Source: Bacteroidota bacterium
Lineage (GTDB): Bacteria; Bacteroidota; Bacteroidia; 2-12-FULL-35-15
Direction of reading: 5' to 3'
DNA: 64,000 nucleotides
Assembly (NCBI GenBank): GCA_005772895.1
Contig: SXIH01000058.1
Coordinates: forward strand, 42,418 to 106,417
A model generated the notes under the pieces. The model was given only the letters and a program-made list of their open reading frames with translations, ran no database searches and was not told where the DNA came from. The translations under genes were made by a program, and so were the position numbers. This document shows, one piece after another, positions 26,118 to 34,621 of the stretch. Position 1 is the first letter of the stretch; each line of letters begins with the position of its first letter.

Positions 26118-27359
26118 ATGATAAAATACGAAAAGTTTGAATTGGAAAATGGATTGAAAGTGATTTATCATGAAGACAAATCAACACCAATTGCTTGTAT
26201 TAATATTTTGTACAATGTAGGTGCCCGTGATGAAAACCCTGAGCAAACCGGATTTGCACATCTTTTTGAACATTTAATGTTTGGAGGTTCTGTTAATATC
26301 CCAAATTATGATGAGCCGCTTCAGCGTGTTGGTGGGGAAAACAACGCTTACACAACTAATGACATTACAAATTATTATTTGACTTTGCCTTCTGAAAATT
26401 TAGAAACAGGTTTTTGGTTGGAAAGTGATCGTATGCTGAGTTTAGCATTCTCTGATAAAAGTTTGGAAGTGCAAAGAAACGTGGTGATAGAGGAATTTAA
26501 GCAACGCTATTTGAATCAACCTTATGGCGATGTTTGGTTGCTTTTGCGACCGATGGTGTATAAAGTTCATCCTTACCAATGGGATACAATAGGGAAAGAA
26601 ATTTCACATATCGAAAATGCTCAAATGGATGATGTGAAAAATTTCTTTAAAAAGTTTTATTGTCCCAATAACGCCATTATGGTTGTTGCAGGGAATGTAA
26701 AATTAGAAGAAGTAAAAAAACTTTCTGAAAAATGGTTTGCGCCAATTCCAAAAGGTCCGGCAAACAAACGCAATTTACCTGTTGAACCGATTCAATCGGA
26801 AGCAAGAAGTTTAACGGTAGAACGCGATGTTCCTGCTGATGCAATTTATAAAGCATACCACATGTGTTCGCGTTTTGATAAAGAATATTATGCGACCGAT
26901 TTAATTTCTGATATTCTATCAAGAGGAAACTCTTCCCGTATGCACAATTCACTAATAAAGGATAAAAAATTATTTAGTGATTTGCATGCATATGTAATGG
27001 GTGATTTTGATAAGGGATTGTTTGTTGTTTCAGGAAAACTTTCAAAAGGTGTTTCTATGGAAGAGGCAGAGCAAGGAATAAATGAAGAATTAGAAAAAAT
27101 GAAAACACAATTGGTAGGGAAAGATGAACTTCAAAAAGTGAAAAATAAAATGGAATCATCACACGTGTTTGGAGAAATTGAAGTATTGAATAAAGCTGCC
27201 AATCTTGCTGTGTCAGAGCTTTTGGGTGATGCTAATATGGTGAACTTGGAAGTAGATAAATATTTGGCTGTAACTGCTGAACAAATTCAAGAACAGGCAA
27301 ACAGTATATTCAGAAAAGAAAATTGTTCAACATTGTATTATAAAGCAAAAAATAAATAA
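26118..27359 (+). CDS. M16 family zinc peptidase (catalytic partner)
   Basis: This 413-aa protein carries the inverted zinc motif HxxEH (H48-L-F-E-H52 in FAHLFEHLMFGG) and the distal Glu in NVVIEEFKQR (about residue 125). Both are needed for M16 peptidase activity. There is no signal peptide at this start, so it appears cytoplasmic or is exported by other means. It pairs with the next gene, which has the M16 fold without the motif. Such active/inactive pairs form a closed chamber for degrading peptides. Confidence 0.9.
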   Translation: MIKYEKFELENGLKVIYHEDKSTPIACINILYNVGARDENPEQTGFAHLFEHLMFGGSVNIPNYDEPLQRVGGENNAYTTNDITNYYLTLPSENLETGFWLESDRMLSLAFSDKSLEVQRNVVIEEFKQRYLNQPYGDVWLLLRPMVYKVHPYQWDTIGKEISHIENAQMDDVKNFFKKFYCPNNAIMVVAGNVKLEEVKKLSEKWFAPIPKGPANKRNLPVEPIQSEARSLTVERDVPADAIYKAYHMCSRFDKEYYATDLISDILSRGNSSRMHNSLIKDKKLFSDLHAYVMGDFDKGLFVVSGKLSKGVSMEEAEQGINEELEKMKTQLVGKDELQKVKNKMESSHVFGEIEVLNKAANLAVSELLGDANMVNLEVDKYLAVTAEQIQEQANSIFRKENCSTLYYKAKNK

Positions 27360-27469
27360 TTTCATATTTCAGATTTCAAATTATTTTAATTCTGATTTTT
27401 TGATTTCTTATCTGTTGCAAATTGTCTACTTTTTTCTTTTGACTTTTAACTTAACTCTTTTGACTTTTT

Positions 27470-28756
27470 ATGCAAATAATAGATAGAAAATTATCACCGG
27501 CTTTTAAAACGGTAGAAAAAATAGAAATGATTCGTGCGACTGAAAAGCACCTGAGCAATAATATTCCCGTTTATTCAATTAATGCAGGAACTCAAGAGTT
27601 AATTAAAGTGGAGTTTTTATTTTCTGCCGGAATGTTTCAACAAGAAATGCCATTGCAAGCTGCAACGGTTAATTCAATGTTGGAAGAAGGAACAAGTAAA
27701 ATGAACGCGGCACAAATTGCTGATGCTGTAGATTTTTATGGTGCATTTTTAGAAGTTGGTGTAACACAAGACAATGCTTCAGTTGTTTTATATACTTTAA
27801 ATAAACATCTGAAATCAACTTTGCCTGTTGTAGAAGATGTCATTAAAAATGCAACATTTCCTGAAGATGAATTAGCAACACATTTGACAAATAAAAAGCA
27901 AAAATTTCATGTCAATAATCAAAAGGTAGCAAACGTGGCACGTAAGCGTTTTACCGAATTACTTTTTGGAGAAAAACATCCTTATGGAATAAATGTGCAA
28001 GAATCTGATTTTGAGAAAATTAAAAGGAGTCATTTGATTAATTTTTTTAGTGCTTTTTATCGTTCTAATAATTGCAAAATTATACTAGCAGGTAAGATAA
28101 ATGAAGACGTTTTTGAACTCTTAAATGATCACTTTGGAGGTACAGGTTGGTCGACCGAAAAGAGTATAAAACCAAGCACAATAGCAATTATTTCAAATCC
28201 CGAAAAAGAGCAATTAATTTACAAAGAGGAAGCACTTCAATCAGCTATAAGAATTGGAAAAGTACTCTTCAACAAAACGCATCCCGATTTTCAATCGTTA
28301 CAGATATTAAATACTGTTTTTGGTGGATACTTTGGTTCCAGATTAATGTCCAATATCCGCGAGGATAAGGGTTATACATACGGAATAGGTTCGGGAATAG
28401 CATCTCTACAAAATGGAGGATATTTCTTTATTTCTACTGAAGTAGGTGTAGATGTTTGCAAAAATGCAATCAAGGAAATATACTTTGAAATGGATCGTTT
28501 ACGTAATGAAAACATTACCGGAGGTGAACTGGAATTGGTAAAGAATTACCTTTTAGGTACTTTTCTCCGTTCGGTTGATGGTCCGTTTGCAATGGCAGAA
28601 CGCTTTAAAGGTCTATTAGAATATAACCTTTCTTACGATTATTTCGACAAGTATATTGCAACTATTAAGGGCATTTCGGCATCTCAATTACGTGATTTGG
28701 CCAATACCTATTTCGATAAGGAGAGCATGATTGAGCTGGTTGTAGGTAAAAAATAA
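27470..28756 (+). CDS. M16 family protein, non-catalytic partner
   Basis: The 428-aa protein has the M16 fold: an N-terminal half with TVNSMLEEGTSKMNAAQIAD where HxxEH would be, and a C-terminal half with LQILNTVFGGYFGSRLMSNI, REDKGYTYGIGSG. The zinc motif is missing, so it probably forms the inactive half of a heterodimer with the upstream peptidase. The YTYGIGS Arg/Tyr pair that binds substrate in the C-terminal half is kept. The 110-bp gap before it is AT-rich and contains one half of the CAGATTTCAAATT-type repeat seen elsewhere in the window. Confidence 0.88.
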   Translation: MQIIDRKLSPAFKTVEKIEMIRATEKHLSNNIPVYSINAGTQELIKVEFLFSAGMFQQEMPLQAATVNSMLEEGTSKMNAAQIADAVDFYGAFLEVGVTQDNASVVLYTLNKHLKSTLPVVEDVIKNATFPEDELATHLTNKKQKFHVNNQKVANVARKRFTELLFGEKHPYGINVQESDFEKIKRSHLINFFSAFYRSNNCKIILAGKINEDVFELLNDHFGGTGWSTEKSIKPSTIAIISNPEKEQLIYKEEALQSAIRIGKVLFNKTHPDFQSLQILNTVFGGYFGSRLMSNIREDKGYTYGIGSGIASLQNGGYFFISTEVGVDVCKNAIKEIYFEMDRLRNENITGGELELVKNYLLGTFLRSVDGPFAMAERFKGLLEYNLSYDYFDKYIATIKGISASQLRDLANTYFDKESMIELVVGKK

Positions 28757-28787
28757 TTGGCAAAGCGCAAGGAATAGAGTAAATTTG
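28757..28787 (+). promoter_or_regulatory. Bacteroidota-type promoter of the type B T9SS protein gene
   Basis: TTG at 28757-28759, a 20-nt spacer, then TAAATTTG at 28780-28787 fit the TTG / TAnnTTTG consensus well. Transcription is expected to start near 28793-28795, giving a leader of about 35 nt that begins with a hairpin. Confidence 0.65.
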
Positions 28788-28796
28788 CACCAAAGG

Positions 28797-28814
28797 AGCC
28801 CCTTCGGGGTAGCT
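28797..28814 (+). other. UUCG-tetraloop hairpin at the predicted mRNA 5' end
   Basis: AGCCCCTTCGGGGTAGCT can form a stem of CCC-GGG closed by a stable C(UUCG)G tetraloop, extended by AGC/GCT with a two-base bulge. It starts within a few bases of the predicted transcription start and ends 14 nt before the ATG. It could protect the transcript from 5' decay or affect translation; this is inference. Confidence 0.45.
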
Positions 28815-28828
28815 ATTACCAATTTCAA

Positions 28829-31800
28829 ATGTTAAAGAAATTATTTTTTCTGATTGGTTTCATTGCTTTGTTTTCTGTAAAAACAAATGCATCTCATTTG
28901 ATGGGTGGGGAAATTACTTGGGATTGTATTGGCGGAGGACAGTATGTTTTTACCATGAAACTCTACCGCGATTGCAATGGAATAGCCACTTCACCTGTTG
29001 TTTCACTTTCTGTTTTTAATCATCCCACGGTTAGTTCAATTCCTTTAAGTCTTATTTCTCAAAATGACATTTCGCCTTCTTGTGACGGTTCAGGACCCGC
29101 AATTTCATGCTTTGATGCTGAAGCACAACCTGGTTGGCCCAATAGCGGAACTCCTGTTTTAGGTGCCGTACAAGAATCTGTTTTTCAGTCAGCGCCTACT
29201 ACTTTACTGGGTGTGCCAGGTTCTTTGGGTTGGACTTTTGCTTATGCCGATTGTTGCAGAAATAATTCTATTTCAAATGTAAGTACTGCATCGGCTTATG
29301 GGTTTACATTACGTGCTGTTATGTATGCATACAACGGACAAAATGCAAGTCCTTGTTTTGATTCTTCTCCACGCTTTTTAGAAAGTCCAAGTACTGTCAT
29401 TTGTGTTGGCTATCCTTTCACCTACAACCACAATGCATCCGATCCTGATTTGGACTCGCTTTCCTATTCTTTTGCTGAGCCATTAACAAATTATGTTTCC
29501 GGAGTTTATAATCCACCTCTTAATCCTACTCCGGTTCCTTTTTCTGCCGGTTATAGTTTTAATAGTCCATTACCCGGTGTTTTACAAAATGCATCAAATA
29601 TTCCAGCTACCATCAATGCTGCTACAGGGGAAATTTCATTTACTTCATTTACTCAAGGAAATTTTGTGACAGTTGTAAAAGTTGAAGCTTGGAAATGCGG
29701 ACAACTTGTAGCTGAAATTTATCGTGAAATACAAATTGTTTTGTTGCCATGTGCTGTAAATAGCCCGCCAACAGTTACTGTAACTGCTTATCAGGATACA
29801 GTGCTTGCGGGAGCAAATGTGAATTTTACAATTTCTGGAAACGATTTGGATTTATTGTCTGATGGAATCACACCACAAACTGTTACAATATCAGCAACAG
29901 GAACACAATTCGGAGCCGGATTTACAAGCACTACAACAGGTTGTTTAAATCCTCCGTGTGCAACTCTTACTCCTGCATCTCCTGTTTCCGGTTCAGTAAA
30001 TGCTTTTACTACTTTTGATTGGCAAACGAGTTGCAATCACATTTCAAATAATACTATATGCAACACCGCATCAAATACTTATACATTCGTATTTAAAACT
30101 AAAGATGATTTTTGTCCGGCACCTGCCGAAAAAATTACAACTGTTTCAATCACAGTTTTAGCATTTCCCATTGTTGAATCACCACAACCACGATGTGTTT
30201 CTGTTTTACCAAATGGAGACGTTACACTTACCTGGTCGACACCGCTCGATACCGGTTTAACTTTTAATAGTTATCATATTTATACTTCCGCATCTGCTGC
30301 TGGTCCGTTTACATTGTTGGATAGCATTTTTGTATACGGACAAACAACTTACACACACGTTGGAGCAAACGGAAATCTTGCTCCGGTTTATTATTATTTA
30401 CAAACTCGTTCGGGATGTGCCGGACAAATTTATACTCAACCAAAAGATACTATCTCCTCAATTTATTTAACAGTAAATAATCCAAGCAATGGAACTGCTG
30501 TTTTATCTTGGAATCCAATTGCAACTCCAAACATCTCTACTTCTTATGGAGTCTATAATATCTATCAAGAATATCCAACGGGAGTTTGGACACAAGTAGG
30601 TTCTACAACAGGATTAAGTTATATCGATACAATTTTAGTTTGTAATTCAACAGTCAATTATAGAGTTGAAATACAAGATTCTACAGGTTGTACATCTGTT
30701 TCATCTATTGATGGAGGTTTGTTTCAAAACATTATTGTACCGGTTATTCCTTTGTTTGATACTTTGAGCGTGGATGATAGCAACAATGCTTTGATGAATT
30801 GGAATGTTAATCCTTCACAAGATGTTGAGGCATATATCATTTATAGATTTGATGGAGTAGCTTGGATTGCAATTGATACAGTTTATGGAATAAACAATAC
30901 CAATTACAATTATTTATTATCGGATGCTGATTTGGCTTCTGAACAATATCGCATTGCAGCTTATGATACGTGCGGAAATCTAAGTCCGATGGGTGCAATT
31001 CTTAGTACAATTTATTTAACCGCTGTTGCAAACATTTGTGAAAGAAGTGTTGATTTATCTTGGAATGCTTATCCAACAATTGGAACAGGTTTGGTTGGAT
31101 ACAGAATTTATCGTTCAACAACCAGCACCGCTGGTCCTTACACATTAGATGGAACAGTACCTGCAGGAATAACAACTTATACATCAACTGGATTAGCAGC
31201 CAGTACAACTTATTATTTTAAAGTCGAAGCGTATGATTTATCAGGAACAAAAACTGTTTCATCCAATCGGATAAGTTTTTATTCGGCTATTCCAATACCA
31301 CCTGCATTTTCCTATTTGAGAAAAGTGAGCGTTGTGGATCCCGATAGAGTTGATGTTACTTGTCATGTGGATGTAGCGGCATCAACATTGAATTATAAAA
31401 TTATGCGTTCACTGGATAATGTTGCTGCAAATTTTATTCAAGTAGGAAGTGTTCCTGTTAGTGCAACTTCACCAATTTTCTTTAGCGATTACAATGTTAC
31501 TACTGATAAAAATAGTTACTACTATAAAATTATTAATGTGGATAGTTGCGGATATGATGGTATGGAAACTAATATTGGTAGAACAATTTTGTTGAATGCA
31601 ATTAGTAACAGTAAAGACATGGTGAATTATTTAACCTGGAACGATTATGAAGATTGGTTAGGAAATGTAATGTCGTACAATATTTACAGAGGTGTGGATG
31701 GAGTGATGAATCCAACGCCAATTGCAAATGTAGGTTCAGGAACAAATAATTACACAGATGATATTTCCACTATTTTGCAAGGAGAAGGAGTTTTTAATTA

Positions 31801-32158
31801 TTATGTAGAAGCAATTGAAGGAATGGGAAATCCTTATGGTTTTAATGATAACAGCATTTCCAACATAGCTGAAGCATATCAGGATCCTTTGATTTTTATA
31901 CCTAATGCATTTCGTCCGGGTGGAATAAATACTTTCTTTATGCCTGTAACAACATTTGTAGATTTTACGGAATATGAATTTGATATATTTAACCGTTGGG
32001 GTTTGAATGTATTTACAACAACTGATATAAATCAAGGTTGGGATGGAACAAATCATGGAGTGAGACAAGAATTAGGTGTATATGTTTATTTGGTTAGATT
32101 CAAAACATCAAAAGGAGAATATTTGGAATTTAAAGGTTCGGTAACATTGTTAAGATAA
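28829..32158 (+). CDS. Large secreted protein with gliding-motility (type B T9SS) C-terminal domain
   Basis: This 1109-aa protein has a signal peptide (about residues 1-21, ending TNA) followed by SHLMGGEITWDC, a conserved N-terminal motif of a Bacteroidota surface-protein group. At least four fibronectin-III-like or Ig-like units fill the middle (for example VDLSWNAYPTIGTGLVGYRI, TYYFKVEAYDLSG). The last 90 or so residues (IFIPNAFRPGG, FDIFNRWGLNVF, GWDGTNHG, GVYVYLVRF) are the CHU_C/type B sorting domain, which directs export by the T9SS and is shared with SprB-like adhesins. It likely works as a surface adhesin or matrix protein. It has its own promoter and a 17-bp gap to the next secreted protein gene. 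Confidence 0.88.
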   Translation: MLKKLFFLIGFIALFSVKTNASHLMGGEITWDCIGGGQYVFTMKLYRDCNGIATSPVVSLSVFNHPTVSSIPLSLISQNDISPSCDGSGPAISCFDAEAQPGWPNSGTPVLGAVQESVFQSAPTTLLGVPGSLGWTFAYADCCRNNSISNVSTASAYGFTLRAVMYAYNGQNASPCFDSSPRFLESPSTVICVGYPFTYNHNASDPDLDSLSYSFAEPLTNYVSGVYNPPLNPTPVPFSAGYSFNSPLPGVLQNASNIPATINAATGEISFTSFTQGNFVTVVKVEAWKCGQLVAEIYREIQIVLLPCAVNSPPTVTVTAYQDTVLAGANVNFTISGNDLDLLSDGITPQTVTISATGTQFGAGFTSTTTGCLNPPCATLTPASPVSGSVNAFTTFDWQTSCNHISNNTICNTASNTYTFVFKTKDDFCPAPAEKITTVSITVLAFPIVESPQPRCVSVLPNGDVTLTWSTPLDTGLTFNSYHIYTSASAAGPFTLLDSIFVYGQTTYTHVGANGNLAPVYYYLQTRSGCAGQIYTQPKDTISSIYLTVNNPSNGTAVLSWNPIATPNISTSYGVYNIYQEYPTGVWTQVGSTTGLSYIDTILVCNSTVNYRVEIQDSTGCTSVSSIDGGLFQNIIVPVIPLFDTLSVDDSNNALMNWNVNPSQDVEAYIIYRFDGVAWIAIDTVYGINNTNYNYLLSDADLASEQYRIAAYDTCGNLSPMGAILSTIYLTAVANICERSVDLSWNAYPTIGTGLVGYRIYRSTTSTAGPYTLDGTVPAGITTYTSTGLAASTTYYFKVEAYDLSGTKTVSSNRISFYSAIPIPPAFSYLRKVSVVDPDRVDVTCHVDVAASTLNYKIMRSLDNVAANFIQVGSVPVSATSPIFFSDYNVTTDKNSYYYKIINVDSCGYDGMETNIGRTILLNAISNSKDMVNYLTWNDYEDWLGNVMSYNIYRGVDGVMNPTPIANVGSGTNNYTDDISTILQGEGVFNYYVEAIEGMGNPYGFNDNSISNIAEAYQDPLIFIPNAFRPGGINTFFMPVTTFVDFTEYEFDIFNRWGLNVFTTTDINQGWDGTNHGVRQELGVYVYLVRFKTSKGEYLEFKGSVTLLR

Positions 32159-32175
32159 ATTTTATAAACATCATC

Positions 32176-33327
32176 ATGAAAAAAAACTACTTCAAAATTT
32201 TAGTACTTACTTTATTTGCTTTCTCAATGAAAGCAAATGCACAATGTTCATCTTGCACAGTTACAATTAGTGCTGTAGACCCAAGTAATTATATTATTGC
32301 ATCGGGACAAACATTTTGTGTAACCCCAACCGGAAATATGACAGGGCTAATAACTATTTCTACAGGAGGAACACTTTGTAACGAAGGCGCAATCAGTTCT
32401 GCAGATTTATGGGTAAATGGCGGAACATTCAATAACTATGGAACTGTTAATGTGAGTAATCTTTTGGTGAGTACAGCAGGGGATTATAATAACTATTCAA
32501 CGGGAACTGCTACGCTGGATAGTATTTTAATTACAAATACTTCTTCTACTTTATACAATACTGGGACGATGACAACTATTCGTTTAGGAAATAGTGATAA
32601 TGCAGCTGTAACAAATATGGGCTCTATTACTGCAGATTATGTTGGAGATTCTGTAGCAACATTTAACAACAATGCTCCTGCATATTTAAAAATCAATTAT
32701 GATTTATACAATGCATACAATAGCGGTTTTTACAATGTTGGTTATTTAGATATTGACAGAGATTTTTTAAACTCTACAGGAGCTACTTTTGCAACAAGCT
32801 GTATGGTTGCTGTTGGAAGAGATTGGTATAATACAGCGATTATTTTGTCTGCTACATCAACATGCGCAGGTTTTAACATAGTTGGCGGGTCTTATAATAC
32901 TGGCTCAATAGGAACATCATCAAATGCTGTAGATATATGTGATGCAGGAAATCCTCCAATGGGATTAGATGGTCCGGGTGGTACTATCGCAACAACTACA
33001 ACTTATTGCACATGCTCTAATGCTTGTGTTATTCCTGCTGGAATTAATGAGCCTATAGCTCAGAGCTCCGTCTTAATCCAAAATATTTATCCAAATCCTA
33101 CTTCTTCCTCTTTAACAATTGAATTAAAAAATACAGAAGCGGAAGAATTAGTTGTTGAGGTGATAGATTTGATGGGAAGAAAACAATCTTCTGTGAAAAT
33201 TAATTCTATTGCTGGTTTAACTTCAACCTCTGTTGATGTTTCTAGATTAGCTCAAGGAACTTATATTTTAAATATTACGGATTCTAAAAAATTACAATCC
33301 AAACAATTGTTTAGTGTTGTGAAATAA
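32176..33327 (+). CDS. Secreted protein with T9SS type A sorting domain
   Basis: A signal peptide (ending KANAQ, about residue 23) is followed by a Thr/Asn/Gly-rich region of short repeated strands (NYGTVNVSN, DSILITNTSS, MGSITADYVG) that suggests a beta-helix or beta-solenoid. The last 80 residues (IYPNPTSSSLTIEL, EVIDLMGRK, LAQGTYILNI) are a type A T9SS domain. Cysteines cluster at both ends of the passenger (CSSCTV near the start, YCTCSNAC near the end). No enzymatic motif is seen. It follows the type B protein by 17 bp and may share its transcript. Confidence 0.85.
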   Translation: MKKNYFKILVLTLFAFSMKANAQCSSCTVTISAVDPSNYIIASGQTFCVTPTGNMTGLITISTGGTLCNEGAISSADLWVNGGTFNNYGTVNVSNLLVSTAGDYNNYSTGTATLDSILITNTSSTLYNTGTMTTIRLGNSDNAAVTNMGSITADYVGDSVATFNNNAPAYLKINYDLYNAYNSGFYNVGYLDIDRDFLNSTGATFATSCMVAVGRDWYNTAIILSATSTCAGFNIVGGSYNTGSIGTSSNAVDICDAGNPPMGLDGPGGTIATTTTYCTCSNACVIPAGINEPIAQSSVLIQNIYPNPTSSSLTIELKNTEAEELVVEVIDLMGRKQSSVKINSIAGLTSTSVDVSRLAQGTYILNITDSKKLQSKQLFSVVK

Positions 33328-33331
33328 AAGT

Positions 33332-34462
33332 ATGAAGATTGGAATTGTATGTTATCCCACATTTGGTGGTAGTGGAGTAGTGGCGACTGAACTTGGAAAA
33401 GCTTTAGCAGCTAAAGGACATCAGGTACATTTTATTTCTTACAGTCAACCTGTGCGTTTGGATTTTTTCTCAGGAAATTTATTTTATCATGAAGTAGCTG
33501 TTTCGGATTATCCATTGTTTGATTATCAACCTTACGAATTGGTATTGTCGAGCAAGTTAGTAGATGTGGTGAAATATGAAAAACTGGATTTGCTTCATGT
33601 GCATTATGCTATTCCGCATGCATCTGCTGCTTATATGGCAAAACAAATTTTGGCTTCACAAGGAATAAACATTCCATTTATTACAACGCTTCACGGAACA
33701 GATATTACACTGGTTGGAAAAGATCCTTCCTTTGAACCTGTGATTACTTTTGCAATCAATCAAAGTGATGCGGTTACTTCAGTCTCCGAAAGTTTGAAAG
33801 CTGATACGTACGCGAATTTCCCTCAGGTAAAAAAAGACATTAAAGTCATTCCCAATTTTATTTGTCTGGATGATTATAAACCTAACGATGCTGTTTGCAG
33901 CAAAAAAATGTATGCGCCAAATGGTGAACGTTTGTTGATTCATGTATCTAATTTCAGAAAAGTAAAACGTGTGGAAGATGTATTGCGTGTATTCGATAAA
34001 GTAAGAAAACAGATCCCGTCAAAATTAATTTTAGTAGGGGATGGTCCGGAACGACCGGCAATTGAAAAGCTTTGCAGAGAATTGGATACATGCAGTGATA
34101 TCCGTTCATTAGGAAAAATAGTCAACCCCGAACAAGTATTGGCAATTGCAGATTTGTTTTTATTGACTTCAGAAACAGAAAGTTTTGGTTTGGCTGCATT
34201 AGAAGCAATGGCCGCTAAAGTTCCTGTTATATCAACTAACTCAGGTGGTATTCCGGAAGTAAATATTAATGGATTTTCCGGTTATATGAGCAATGTTGGT
34301 GATGTGGATGATATGGCAAAAAATGCAGTTAACATTTTGAAAGATGATGCTACTCTGAATCAATTTAAAACAAATGCTTACCAACAAGCTATGAAGTTTG
34401 ATATTGCGAAGATTCTTCCGATGTATGAATTACTTTACAAGGATGTGTTAAGTAAAAAATAA
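33332..34462 (+). CDS. bshA: N-acetyl-alpha-D-glucosaminyl L-malate synthase BshA
   Basis: This 376-aa GT4 enzyme matches BshA, the first step of bacillithiol synthesis, which joins UDP-GlcNAc and L-malate. Recognisable stretches are MKIGIVCYPTFGGSGVVATE, LDLLHVHYAIPHASAAY, TTLHGTDITLVG, and the EX7E motif ETESFGLAALEAMA with STNSGGIPEV. Bacillithiol thiol metabolism is known in Bacteroidota. It starts 4 bp after the secreted protein gene, so co-transcription is likely although the functions are unrelated. Confidence 0.92.
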   Translation: MKIGIVCYPTFGGSGVVATELGKALAAKGHQVHFISYSQPVRLDFFSGNLFYHEVAVSDYPLFDYQPYELVLSSKLVDVVKYEKLDLLHVHYAIPHASAAYMAKQILASQGINIPFITTLHGTDITLVGKDPSFEPVITFAINQSDAVTSVSESLKADTYANFPQVKKDIKVIPNFICLDDYKPNDAVCSKKMYAPNGERLLIHVSNFRKVKRVEDVLRVFDKVRKQIPSKLILVGDGPERPAIEKLCRELDTCSDIRSLGKIVNPEQVLAIADLFLLTSETESFGLAALEAMAAKVPVISTNSGGIPEVNINGFSGYMSNVGDVDDMAKNAVNILKDDATLNQFKTNAYQQAMKFDIAKILPMYELLYKDVLSKK

Positions 34463-34489
34463 AATTATCCTCCGAATTTAACATTATCA

Positions 34490-34569
34490 ATTTCAAATTT
34501 CAGATTTCAAATTATTAGTGCGAAGAAGGATGGTTTATCATAAACAATCTGAAATCTGTAATTTGAAAT
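34490..34569. repeat. Interspersed inverted repeat (24-nt arms, 22 matches)
   Basis: 34490-34513 and 34546-34569 are reverse complements with two mismatches, built from ATTTCAAATT and CAGATTTCA words. A related pair lies at 36383-36464 and a half copy near 27361-27386, so this is a dispersed family. It fills the gap between bshA and the M28 peptidase gene. Confidence 0.7.
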
Positions 34570-34575
34570 GCATTA

Positions 34576-34606
34576 TTGACTTTTGTGTCAATTATGCTTA
34601 TCTTTA
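34576..34606 (+). promoter_or_regulatory. Candidate promoter of the M28 peptidase gene
   Basis: TTG at 34576-34578, a 20-nt spacer and TATCTTTA at 34599-34606 (one mismatch to TAnnTTTG) lie 15 bp before the ATG at 34622. Confidence 0.45.
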
Positions 34607-34621
34607 ATTCAAAATTGCTCC

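Noticed and set aside
27414..27469. CTTTTGACTTTTAAC-like words before the second M16 gene as a regulatory site
   Set aside because: Low-complexity AT-rich sequence without a clear palindrome or promoter element; a repeat-like remnant at most.
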